This document shows, one piece after another, positions 8,195-15,900 of a DNA stretch of 40,820 bases. A program made the position numbers and the translations under genes. Position 1 is the first letter of the stretch, and every line of letters begins with the position of its first letter. The stretch lies in contig NZ_JFHK01000024.1 of the NCBI RefSeq assembly GCF_001636545.1, positions 1 through 40,820 of the forward strand, in the 5' to 3' direction. The notes under the pieces were generated by a model that did not search any database, was not told the DNA's origin, and saw nothing but the letters and a program-made list of their open reading frames with translations. This DNA comes from Kosmotoga arenicorallina S304. GTDB lineage: Bacteria; Thermotogota; Thermotogae; Petrotogales; Kosmotogaceae.

Positions 8195-8942
8195 TCTCGA
8201 CAAATACTCCCGGGATTTTTTAGAACTGATATCCTCGCTGCAGCCGGTTACGGTACTGACGGGTGCTGGTGTATCTACTGCGAGTGGTATTCCTGATTTT
8301 AGAGGGCCAAATGGCTTATACAATAGTATTTCTCCTGCGGTTTTTGAATTGGAGTTCTTCCTTAATCACCCTCAGGAATATTACTCAATCACTTTGAACC
8401 GTATTCATATGATAGGTGACATAGAACCCAGTGCAACGCATATTTTACTGGCTTTGGTTCAAAAACGCAGGCTTATTGAGACGGTGATAACTCAAAACAT
8501 TGATGGGTTGCATCAAAAGGCTGGCACTAAAAGCGTCATAGAGCTTCATGGAAATGCTGGCAATTTCTATTGTATGAATTGCAGCAAAGGCTATTCGCTC
8601 AGTGAGGTCGCCGAAAGATTGAAATCTGAATCTGTCCCCCGCTGTAGCTGCGGAGGGCTTATTAGACCCGATGTTGTCTTCTTTGGCGAATTCCTTCCGG
8701 AAGATGCGATAGCAAGGGCAAGAGAAGCAAGTCAAAACTGCGGTCTTTTCATAGTGATGGGTTCTTCTCTTAATGTCTATCCAGCAGCAGATTTCCCGAT
8801 GATTGCTATCAATAACGGTGCATTTTTTCTCATCGTGAATCGCGGTGAGACGGCTTTAGATAATATCTCGGATCTAAAATTCAATTGCGAACTGGAGTCA
8901 TTTTCAAAGTCAGTTCTGGAAAAGCTCAAAGAGCTGGATTGA
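8181..8942 (+). CDS. cobB: Sir2-family NAD-dependent protein deacylase
   Basis: This enzyme of about 253 residues removes acyl groups from lysines, using NAD+ and giving nicotinamide and O-acyl-ADP-ribose. The NAD-binding signature GAGVSTASGIPDFRG is at about 27-41. TQNIDGLH and the catalytic His in ELHGN follow. A four-Cys zinc site is present as CMNC and CSCGG with an additional Cys in the SVPRCSC segment. GSSLNVYPAADFP and IVNRGET complete the Rossmann half. The start is TTG at 8178 or 8181; GAGGTGG (8168-8174) is better spaced for 8181. The gene overlaps the upstream membrane protein by about 14-17 bases and the 3' end of prmC by 17 bases on the other strand. It resembles the bacterial/archaeal Sir2 of the T. 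maritima type. Confidence 0.94.
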   Translation: MQETDLDKYSRDFLELISSLQPVTVLTGAGVSTASGIPDFRGPNGLYNSISPAVFELEFFLNHPQEYYSITLNRIHMIGDIEPSATHILLALVQKRRLIETVITQNIDGLHQKAGTKSVIELHGNAGNFYCMNCSKGYSLSEVAERLKSESVPRCSCGGLIRPDVVFFGEFLPEDAIARAREASQNCGLFIVMGSSLNVYPAADFPMIAINNGAFFLIVNRGETALDNISDLKFNCELESFSKSVLEKLKELD

Positions 8943-9768
8943 GTATTGCGTACCTCAACAGACCGAAAAGGTCTTTTTCTATTCGGATTTTATAATCTCT
9001 CCTCTCCTCTTCTACAAGCTTTTCAAGAGCTGTTGCGGTGTAATCCGCTATTTCAAGAAAGACCTTTTTTCCGGATGGAAGTTCCTTCAGGAATTTCCTG
9101 TAGAAGTCTATTCCATCTGCCCCGCCATCAAGAGCAATCATTGGCTCGTATTTTCGCACACTTATATCCAATCCGGAAATGATTTCCGTTTTGATATATG
9201 GGGGATTTGATACTATCACCTCTATCCTGTCAATAAAGGGCTTCAATGGCGACAGGCAGTCCCCTTGAAGGAATTTTACGTTTTCTATTTTATTTGTAGC
9301 TGCGTTTTCCATTGCAAGCTCAAGGGCCTCTTTCGAAATATCGGTTGCATATACCAGTGCATCCGGTAGTCCGCTGGCTATAGACAGAGCAATAGCACCA
9401 CTTCCAGTGCCTATGTCTACAAAAAAATGGTTTTTCCTGCACTCTGAAAGCACTATCTCAACCAAACCCTCCGTTTCTGGCCTGGGGATAAGGGCTCTTT
9501 TATCTACTTTGAGGTTAAGGTTCATGAATTTCTTCCATCCGATTATGTAATCCAGCGGTTCATCTTTTAACAAGCGCTCATAAGCATTTTCGAGTTTTCG
9601 GGTTACCGAATCCGGAATTTCAACATACCCGTTAAAAAAAAGCAGGCTTTCTGATATGGATAGATAGTCTCTGAAAAGCTGTATCAAAACATAGCGGGGA
9701 AAGTTCTTCCCCGCTGCTTTCAACTTTTGCTCAAAGTCCCTGAGCAGTTCCTGAGGGTTGACTTTCAT
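8926..9768 (-). CDS. prmC: Peptide chain release factor N5-glutamine methyltransferase
   Basis: This 280-residue enzyme (HemK/PrmC) methylates the glutamine of the GGQ motif in release factors RF1 and RF2, using S-adenosylmethionine. It has the N-terminal helical domain (about 1-85), the linker LIPRPETEGLVE, the SAM motif I DIGTGSGAIALSIA (about 118-131) and the hallmark catalytic NPPY (in IVSNPPYI). The start at 9768 overlaps the stop of the preceding MIP18-family gene by four bases, so translation is coupled. It is the last gene of the rnhB-mazG-surA-like-MIP18-prmC chain, and its 3' end overlaps sir2 on the opposite strand. Confidence 0.94.
   Translation of the reverse strand: MKVNPQELLRDFEQKLKAAGKNFPRYVLIQLFRDYLSISESLLFFNGYVEIPDSVTRKLENAYERLLKDEPLDYIIGWKKFMNLNLKVDKRALIPRPETEGLVEIVLSECRKNHFFVDIGTGSGAIALSIASGLPDALVYATDISKEALELAMENAATNKIENVKFLQGDCLSPLKPFIDRIEVIVSNPPYIKTEIISGLDISVRKYEPMIALDGGADGIDFYRKFLKELPSGKKVFLEIADYTATALEKLVEEERRDYKIRIEKDLFGLLRYAILNPAL
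8959..8979 (+). terminator. Possible intrinsic terminator for sir2, inside prmC
   Basis: AGACC (8960-8964), loop GAAAA, GGTCT (8970-8974) and a run of T to 8978 form a short hairpin plus U-tract on the + strand, 17 bases after the sir2 stop. It lies within the coding sequence of prmC on the other strand. The stem is only five pairs, so efficiency is doubtful. Confidence 0.4.
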
Positions 9769-10067
9769 AAGCCTAAGATCTTTCTCACCTCATCAGAAGC
9801 CATATCTGGCGTCCACGGTGGATCAAAAGTAAGCTCCATGTCAACACTGTTTACTCCTTCAACTTCTTGAACCTTTGACCTGGCATCTTCAAGAATGAAG
9901 CCAGCAAGGGGACACATAGGTGTTGTCATGGTCATCCTCACTTTTACATTGTTCTCGTCGTCGACTTCTACGCCATATATCAGGCCAAGGCTTACAACAT
10001 CAAACCCTACTTCCAGGTCATATACTTGCTTTAACGCATCCATCACTTGCTCTTTTGTGACAGCCAT
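9765..10067 (-). CDS. MIP18/DUF59-family iron-sulfur assembly protein
   Basis: This 100-residue protein belongs to the MIP18 (DUF59, PaaD/SufT-like) family, whose members help to mature iron-sulfur proteins. It matches the family over its full length: VMDALKQVYDLEVGFDVVSLGLIYGV, the MTTPMCPLAG segment with the conserved Cys (about residue 52), and VDMELTFDPPW near the end. It lies between a SurA-like chaperone gene (12-base gap) and prmC (4-base overlap). A GGAGGG ribosome site precedes the ATG. The client proteins cannot be inferred from this context; a NifS-type desulfurase is present elsewhere in the window. Confidence 0.88.
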   Translation of the reverse strand: MAVTKEQVMDALKQVYDLEVGFDVVSLGLIYGVEVDDENNVKVRMTMTTPMCPLAGFILEDARSKVQEVEGVNSVDMELTFDPPWTPDMASDEVRKILGL

Positions 10068-10079
10068 AATGTCCCTCCA

Positions 10080-11117
10080 TCATTTGAACTCTTCGGAAAT
10101 TTCAATGGTTGAAGATTCGTAAAAAGTCTTGAAATCACCTTCAAGCCATTGATTCCAGAGCAATCTTTTTGTCTCTTCCAGCAACTTCGCCTTTATATCT
10201 TCTCTTACGGTTTCCAATGGTTTCACAGCGGTACCTTCCTGTGTGTAGTCTACAAGGTAGAATATGATGTATTTCCCATCGTTCGTCTTTTCTATTGAAT
10301 TCATCAAGCCGGGCTGGAAATTATCAAAAAGTTTACTGACAAGCTCCGGATTGATGCTTACCACATCATCCCTTCCATATTTAACGGATCCGGAACTGAA
10401 TTCAAGTGTCGGATCAGAAACGCTTTTGAGTTTTTGAAGGAAAGAATAGGCTTTTGTGAAGCTATCAAATCTTTCTTCATAGAGTTCCACAAATTCACCC
10501 TTTATTGAAAATTCATCGGGATTTGCGCTGTAATACTCCTGAATCATTTCATCTGTTACTACACTTGAAGCGTCAGCTGTAATGGCGTTGAATAGAGCAT
10601 TAAAAGCATTCTTGAAAACAATATCTTCGACTGTCTTCAGTTCATACGAGAACAGCCCATCCGGATACCCTTTCAACATATAATAAGTATCAGCTTCTTT
10701 AAGAGATATATCGCTCTCATTAAGGCTGTTCAAAACGTATTCATGCACCTGAGAATAAACAGCATAACGGTCGATTTCAAAGCCATTTATGAAAGCATAC
10801 TGAACAATGAGTCTTTTTCTTATTAGATCTTCGAGCACCTTCTGTTCGTAAACTTTCAAGAGCTGATTCCCCGCTTCGGTATTCAACAGGATATCTGAAA
10901 ACAGTTGATTTACCTCTGAAATTTTTTGCGCTATTTCCAGATACTGGGGCATAACAATGGCATTGAAAAGCGCCTGCGAGATAGCTTCCCCATTTACGGT
11001 AGCCACAGGGGTTACGGTGATAGTTGCCTCGGATGGAAGCACTGTCCCGGTGGCATCGGCCATAACGGGAATTGATAACAGAAGTATGGCCAAAATAGCA
11101 AGCAATGTTTTGTTCAT
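10080..11117 (-). CDS. Secreted SurA-like (parvulin-type) chaperone
   Basis: This 345-residue protein starts with a signal peptide (KTLLAILAILLLSIPVMADA), so it is exported. Residues about 35-195 resemble a SurA N-terminal chaperone domain: VATVNGEAISQALFNAIV, then VLEDLIRKRLIVQYAFINGFEI, a usual SurA/PrsA pattern. Residues about 200-310 occupy the place of a parvulin PPIase domain (SINPELVSKLFDNFQPGLMNSIEKTNDGKYIIFYLVDYTQ is the most parvulin-like part), but the usual catalytic signature is not clear, so the isomerase activity is doubtful. Role: probably folding of periplasmic or outer-toga proteins. Its ATG overlaps the mazG stop by four bases, an odd partnership with a cytosolic enzyme. 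Confidence 0.75.
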   Translation of the reverse strand: MNKTLLAILAILLLSIPVMADATGTVLPSEATITVTPVATVNGEAISQALFNAIVMPQYLEIAQKISEVNQLFSDILLNTEAGNQLLKVYEQKVLEDLIRKRLIVQYAFINGFEIDRYAVYSQVHEYVLNSLNESDISLKEADTYYMLKGYPDGLFSYELKTVEDIVFKNAFNALFNAITADASSVVTDEMIQEYYSANPDEFSIKGEFVELYEERFDSFTKAYSFLQKLKSVSDPTLEFSSGSVKYGRDDVVSINPELVSKLFDNFQPGLMNSIEKTNDGKYIIFYLVDYTQEGTAVKPLETVREDIKAKLLEETKRLLWNQWLEGDFKTFYESSTIEISEEFK

Positions 11118-11893
11118 TTGTCACCCTCCTTTATTTCCTTTATCTTATTCCAATAGACATCGAGTTCTTCAAGGGAAAGTTCTTCGATTTTTAAACCCTC
11201 TTCCATTATGAGACTCTCTACGGCCTTGAATCGGTTCACGAATTTTTCCGTAGCTCTCCTTAGAGAAAGTTCCGGATCCACTTCAATAAACCTTGACAAG
11301 TTTACCAGAGAGAAAAGCAAGTCCCCGAATTCTTCGTCAATTTTTTCAGGGTTTTTCCTGTTAATGGCTTCTTCAAGCTCTTTTAGCTCTTCCTGTATCT
11401 TCTCTTTTACTCCCGAGCTGTTTTTCCAATCAAAGCCTACCTCCGATGCGTTTTCCTGCACCCTTCGGGCAAGGCTGAGAGCTGGAAGAGCCTTGTTTAT
11501 CTCTCCAATTACAGTTTCCATTTTTTCACCTTTCTCAGATGCCTTTATTTCTTCCCACTGCCTGTATGAATACCCCTCAGATTCTGCGAAGACATGTGGG
11601 TGCCTTCTCACCAGTTTATTCGTTAACCTGTCAATGATCTCTGAGATATCAAAAGCATTTCTTTCCGAAGCTATTTGAGCGTGAAAAATGACCTGTAGTA
11701 ATACATCGCCAAGTTCTTCCACGAGTTCTTCTTCATCCTTTCTGTCAATCGCGTGCAGAACTTCATAGGCTTCTTCTATCAAGTAGGGCTTTAACGTCGT
11801 GTGAGTTTGCCTTTTATCCCATTCACACCCATTTTCGCTTCTAAGAATACGCATCACTTCTACTAGTTTCTCGAATTTTTCTCCTGCGCTCAA
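11114..11893 (-). CDS. mazG: Nucleoside triphosphate pyrophosphohydrolase MazG
   Basis: This protein of about 259 residues hydrolyses (d)NTPs to the monophosphate and pyrophosphate, a house-cleaning function. Two MazG domains are visible. The first has CEWDKRQTHTTLKPYLIEEA and the EExxE-type metal site in DEEELVEELGDVLLQV. The second has KIQEELKELEEAINRKNPEK and DEEFGDLLFSLVN. This is the normal two-domain length. The frame opens with a GTG at 11902, but AGAGGGAG directly abuts it; the same site is eight bases from the TTG at 11893, which I take as the start. It lies between rnhB and the SurA-like gene and overlaps the latter by four bases. Confidence 0.93.
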   Translation of the reverse strand: MSAGEKFEKLVEVMRILRSENGCEWDKRQTHTTLKPYLIEEAYEVLHAIDRKDEEELVEELGDVLLQVIFHAQIASERNAFDISEIIDRLTNKLVRRHPHVFAESEGYSYRQWEEIKASEKGEKMETVIGEINKALPALSLARRVQENASEVGFDWKNSSGVKEKIQEELKELEEAINRKNPEKIDEEFGDLLFSLVNLSRFIEVDPELSLRRATEKFVNRFKAVESLIMEEGLKIEELSLEELDVYWNKIKEIKEGDK

Positions 11894-11917
11894 TCCAGAC
11901 ACTCCCTCTGAGAAAGA

Positions 11918-12601
11918 TCACAATATACCTGTCCTGAAAAGCCTTTTTTCCGATACGAGTCCTTTTTTTAACCACACAGAAACCTTTTCGCGGGTCAATA
12001 ATTCTTTTACAGGCTTGAAAGTCAATCGATGCCACAAAGAAGGTCCATTTTTTCTAAGTGCTTCCAGATGCGCTTGTGTCCCATAACCTTTATGAGAGTT
12101 AAATCCGTAATAGGGGAATAACTCATCAAGTTTTTCCATAATACGGTCTCTTGTAACCTTTGCAATGATTGAGGCGGCAGCAATGGAGGCACTCTTTTTA
12201 TCTCCAGATACTATGCATGTTCCCCTAATATTGACGCTTAAACTCCTACCGTCAATGAGCACATAATCTGGATGAAGGCTTAATCTGCTCACAGCTCTTG
12301 TCATAGCAAGGCGCGTGGCTTTCAAGATATTGAATAAGTCAATCTCTTCCTCGGAAGCAAATCCAATCCCAACTATTGAACTATTTAAGATCTCCGAAAA
12401 TAAAAATTCCCGCTCTTTTTTTGAAAGAGATTTTGAATCATACAAGCCGGGGATTTCTCTTTGCAAGATCACAGCAGCCGCCACGACAGGTCCTGCAAGC
12501 GGACCACGCCCGGCTTCATCTATTCCTGCAATAATACCATGCTTTTTTCGGAATTCGTCGTCAAAACGCATAAGGTTGTCTGTATACTCGGTATATCTCA
12601 C
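11918..12601 (-). CDS. rnhB: Ribonuclease HII
   Basis: This protein of 217-227 residues removes RNA from RNA/DNA hybrids and cleaves at misincorporated ribonucleotides. The catalytic Asp-Glu pair is in AGIDEAGRGPLAGP, a further acidic residue in YVLIDGRSL, and the last in KVTRDRIM. HKGYGTQAHLEAL is a typical RNase HII C-terminal motif. The start is ambiguous: GTG at 12601 gives ten extra residues, and ATG at 12571 gives a conventional N-terminus. Neither has a Shine-Dalgarno site. A TATAAT box at 12613-12608 would start transcription almost exactly at the GTG, so translation may be leaderless. It is probably the first gene of the chain running to prmC. Confidence 0.93.
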   Translation of the reverse strand: MRYTEYTDNLMRFDDEFRKKHGIIAGIDEAGRGPLAGPVVAAAVILQREIPGLYDSKSLSKKEREFLFSEILNSSIVGIGFASEEEIDLFNILKATRLAMTRAVSRLSLHPDYVLIDGRSLSVNIRGTCIVSGDKKSASIAAASIIAKVTRDRIMEKLDELFPYYGFNSHKGYGTQAHLEALRKNGPSLWHRLTFKPVKELLTREKVSVWLKKGLVSEKRLFRTGIL

Positions 12602-12607
12602 AAGAAA

Positions 12608-12613
12608 ATTATA
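12608..12613 (-). promoter_or_regulatory. Predicted -10 box of the rnhB-mazG-prmC transcript
   Basis: A perfect TATAAT (12613 to 12608, minus strand) lies seven bases before the GTG start of rnhB. The -35 at 17 bases (TAGAAT) is weak. The predicted transcription start is near 12601. Confidence 0.4.
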
Positions 12614-12838
12614 CCCCAGCTTTCCTTATGATTCTACGCATCTAATATATAAATCATTCGTATTAATCTCAATGTCAAAACAATTAAGACCATTTGGCCG
12701 CAACAGTCTTATTAATGTTTGATTTACCATGAATATACTGGATTAAAAGCAATTGACAATATGCAGTTAACATTCTCATCTTAAAATGAATTCGATGGAT
12801 AGCCCCCTATCCCCCTTGAAATAGACCCCCCACTTTGA

Positions 12839-12865
12839 CCGGATCTGAAGATCCGGATTTTTTTT
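12839..12865 (+). terminator. Orphan intrinsic terminator on the + strand
   Basis: CCGGATC (12839-12845), loop TGAA, GATCCGG (12850-12856) form a perfect seven-pair stem followed by ATTTTTTTT (12857-12865). It is oriented to stop + strand transcription, but no + strand gene is visible upstream as far as 8942. It may end a small RNA or protect rpoC from antisense transcription. Confidence 0.65.
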
Positions 12866-12868
12866 GCC

Positions 12869-12901
12869 AAAAAAAGAGGAGCCCCTGCGGGCTCCTCTTT
12901 T
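12869..12901 (-). terminator. rpoC (superoperon) intrinsic terminator
   Basis: AAAAGAGGAGCCC (12872-12884) pairs perfectly with GGGCTCCTCTTTT (12889-12901) around a four-base loop. Read on the minus strand the hairpin ends in a run of seven T (12875 to 12869), eleven bases after the rpoC stop. The sequence could also terminate in the other direction. Confidence 0.9.
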
Positions 12902-12911
12902 CACATTGAGA

Positions 12912-15900
12912 TCACGCGGGATGTTCCTCGGTTTCTTCGCCAAACTCAGAGATGGGAGTTTCTTCTACCTGGATGTTGGCGTACATATCGAGACCGGTAC
13001 CTGCTGGAATCAGCTGGCCTACGATAACATTCTCCTTGAGCCCAAGGAGCTTGTCCACCTTGCCTTCCACGGAAGACTCGGTCAACACCTGAGGCGTCTG
13101 CTGGAAGGAAGCTGCGGATAGCCAGCCTTCGCTTTCAAGAGAAGCCTTTGTGATCCTGAGAAGCCTCCTCTTGAATTTCAGAGGTTCTTTCATCCTTATT
13201 TGAACTTCTTTTTCAGGTATTACTATATCCGGATTTACTTCTTCTATGAGCTTTTGGTATTCTTCCTCTTCCACATCGTAGATTCTTATATCCGTTACTC
13301 CGCTTTCTACGAGCTTTTGCAGAAGTTCTTCAGTCACCACGTCGTTCTCGGAAGCCAGCTTTACGAGCTGTCCTTCTTCGTCTTCTACCAAAATTCTCCT
13401 CGCAAGCCTTTTTCCAAGAGTGTACGCTTTGTTTTCGTCTACTTTTTTGTTCGATTCGTAAATTTTTCTGTTTATTTCCCTCACGCTCTGGATACTCAAA
13501 AGATCGCCAGGCAGGTAATCAGTATCACCGGGATCTGTTACCTCAACCATGGAAAGCATCTGCCTGATTATGAGTTCAAAGTGCTTGTCGTGAATTTCGA
13601 CACCCTGTTCAGCATAAACCTGCTTGATTTCACGCAGCAGATAAAAGGCTGTCGGGATAACACCGAGTTTTTCCATGAGCTTTCTTGGCCTTATTGTACC
13701 CGTGGTGAGCGATTCGCCTTTGAGTACTTTGTCTCCGACGCTGATTTTGGGCTTTATTACGCTTGAAAGGTCGTATTCTTTTATCTTTCCGTCTTCTGTT
13801 TCCACAAAGACCTTCCTCCTGCCCTTTTCATCTATTGCTATGTCTTTGACAAATCCTTCAACCTCACTGAAAATGGCTTCCGGGTCCTTGAGTTTCTTTC
13901 GTGCTTCAAAGAGTTCTTCAGCTCTTGGAAGACCCCTTGTGATATCAGCTCCTGTTGCAATACCACCGGTATGGAATGTTCTCATTGTAAGCTGGGTACC
14001 CGGTTCACCAATGGATTGCGCTGCGACGATTCCAACTGCTTCCCCTACATTCACGATATCGTGATTGGAAAGGTCCATGCCGTAACAGGCTGCACACACA
14101 CCCTGCTCCGATTCACAGGTGAGAACAGAGCGGACGATAATTGCTGGCCTGACTTCGAGTTCCATGTATCCAGCTTCATACAGGTTCTTTGCGGTGATCA
14201 CATTTACCTTTTCCTGGTATCTCACGAGCTCTACATTATCCTTATTTCTCAAGCTTGGTCCAACATAGATTTTTCCTACGACCGGGAAGGAATGCACATC
14301 CACTTCTTTTATACCGGCATTTTTGAGCTTATGGAGCACATCGGCATTGAGTTCCGTTCCCGCACGTAGCACTTCGCCTTCCATCTCGACATCATAAGCG
14401 AGCTCTGTATAGTGAGATAGCTGTGATAGCTTTGATAGCTTCAATTTCTCTTCGCGCATAATGGTAATGGTGGTCTTGAAGCTTGCTAAGAATTTTGAGT
14501 CGTCATCTCTTATCATGGTGTTTCGAGTGTATTCTTTTCCCGAAACAGGATGCTTCAACACTTTACCTGACTGAGGGTCGGTTATGTCCTGAGCCAGAAC
14601 CCTGCCGAAGAGAAAATCGTCAAGCTTTTCAATGGTTACGTCGTCTAGCATAAGCTCTATGGCTTCCAGACCCTTCTCAGTTCCACAATCCGGCGTGGTT
14701 ATAGTCACGGACTGCGCCACATCAACGAGCCTTCTTGTGAGATAACCGGCAAAGGATGTTCTCAAGGCTGTATCAGCGGACCCTTTTCTGGCTCCGTGAG
14801 TCGAAGTAAAGAATTCAAGTTCTGTCAATCCATCCCTGAAGTTGGATATAATCGGGACCTCAATCGTTTTACCGGAAGGATCAGCCATGAGACCTCTCAT
14901 ACCGGCGAGCTGTTTCAGCTGGTCAACGTTACCCCTGGCACCGGAGTCCACCATCATAAAGACAGGGTTGAAGGGGTATTTTCTGAATTCCGTCACCGTT
15001 TCGTTCATGAGCTCTTCTGTCGCTTTTTCCCATATCTTTATGATTTCTATGGATCTGTTTTCCGGATTCAGGAAGCCTTTGTGGAATAGGTCCTCGATCT
15101 GCGCAACTTTTTCTTCGGCGCGCTTTATCACATCGTCCTTTTTTGGTGAAGTGACTATATCCCTTATTGAAATCGTAAGGCCGCTGACTGTGGCATAATG
15201 GAAACCAAGCCTCATCATGTCGTCCAGGAGGTCAGCGGTTCTGTCTATTCCGTGCTTCTGGAAACAGTCGTAGATGAGTTTCTTTATCTGCTTCTTGTTG
15301 AATTTTATTGTATAGTCTCTCAGTTCTTCGGGGACAATGGAGTTGAATATTATTCTTCCAACTGTAGTCGGAGTAAGGTCTCCGCTGCTTTCATCAAGCT
15401 GGACAAGAATAGGTTCATGAAGCTTGAGCTTGCCAGCATCATATGCTATGAGAGCTTCAGTAACTGAACCAAATTTCCAGCTTATCTTCTCCAGCGCTTT
15501 TTCTCTTACTCTTCGCCTTATCTCCACATTACTGAGCTTTGACTTCTTGAGTTCTTCGTAGTAACTCATAAGCTCTTTTTCAAAGGCCTCGTATTCATGA
15601 TCTACAGTTGTTAAATAGTAAACCCCAACAATTATATCTTTACCTGGCATGGAGACTGGTTTTCCGTGTGCTGGAGATATGACATTGTATCTGCTGAGCA
15701 TAAGGAATTTCGCCTCTGCTTTTGCCGCAGCTGACAAAGGCACATGTACTGCCATCTGGTCTCCGTCAAAGTCAGCATTAAAGGGTGCACATACCAATGG
15801 ATGGAGCTTTATTGCGTTCCCTTCTACCAGCTTCGGGATAAACGCCTGTATGGAAATTCTGTGCAGTGTAGGCGCTCTGTTTAATAATACCGGGTGTCCT

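Larger units (their letters stand above)
12602..12911. other. 310-base gap without a gene, holding two terminators and C-rich DNA
   Basis: I see no plausible protein gene here on either strand. The left part is AT-rich and carries the rnhB promoter. An isolated TTGACA (12753-12758, + strand) has no -10 box at normal spacing. Positions about 12801-12832 contain three runs of five or six C on the + strand. The right part contains an orphan + strand terminator (12839-12865) and the rpoC terminator (12869-12901). A small + strand RNA ending at 12865 is possible. Confidence 0.6.

Noticed and set aside
12753..12787. TTGACA with TAAAAT as a + strand promoter
   Set aside because: The spacing is 23 bases, too long for a normal sigma-A promoter; kept only as a hint for the possible small RNA.
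12785..12860. Remnant of an insertion-sequence end downstream of rpoC
   Set aside because: There is no transposase fragment, no matching inverted repeat and no target duplication; only the C-runs and hairpins are unusual.
13200..13766. Several long + strand frames within rpoC and rpoB
   Set aside because: They are antisense to clearly conserved RNA polymerase subunits and have no ribosome sites or recognisable domains.
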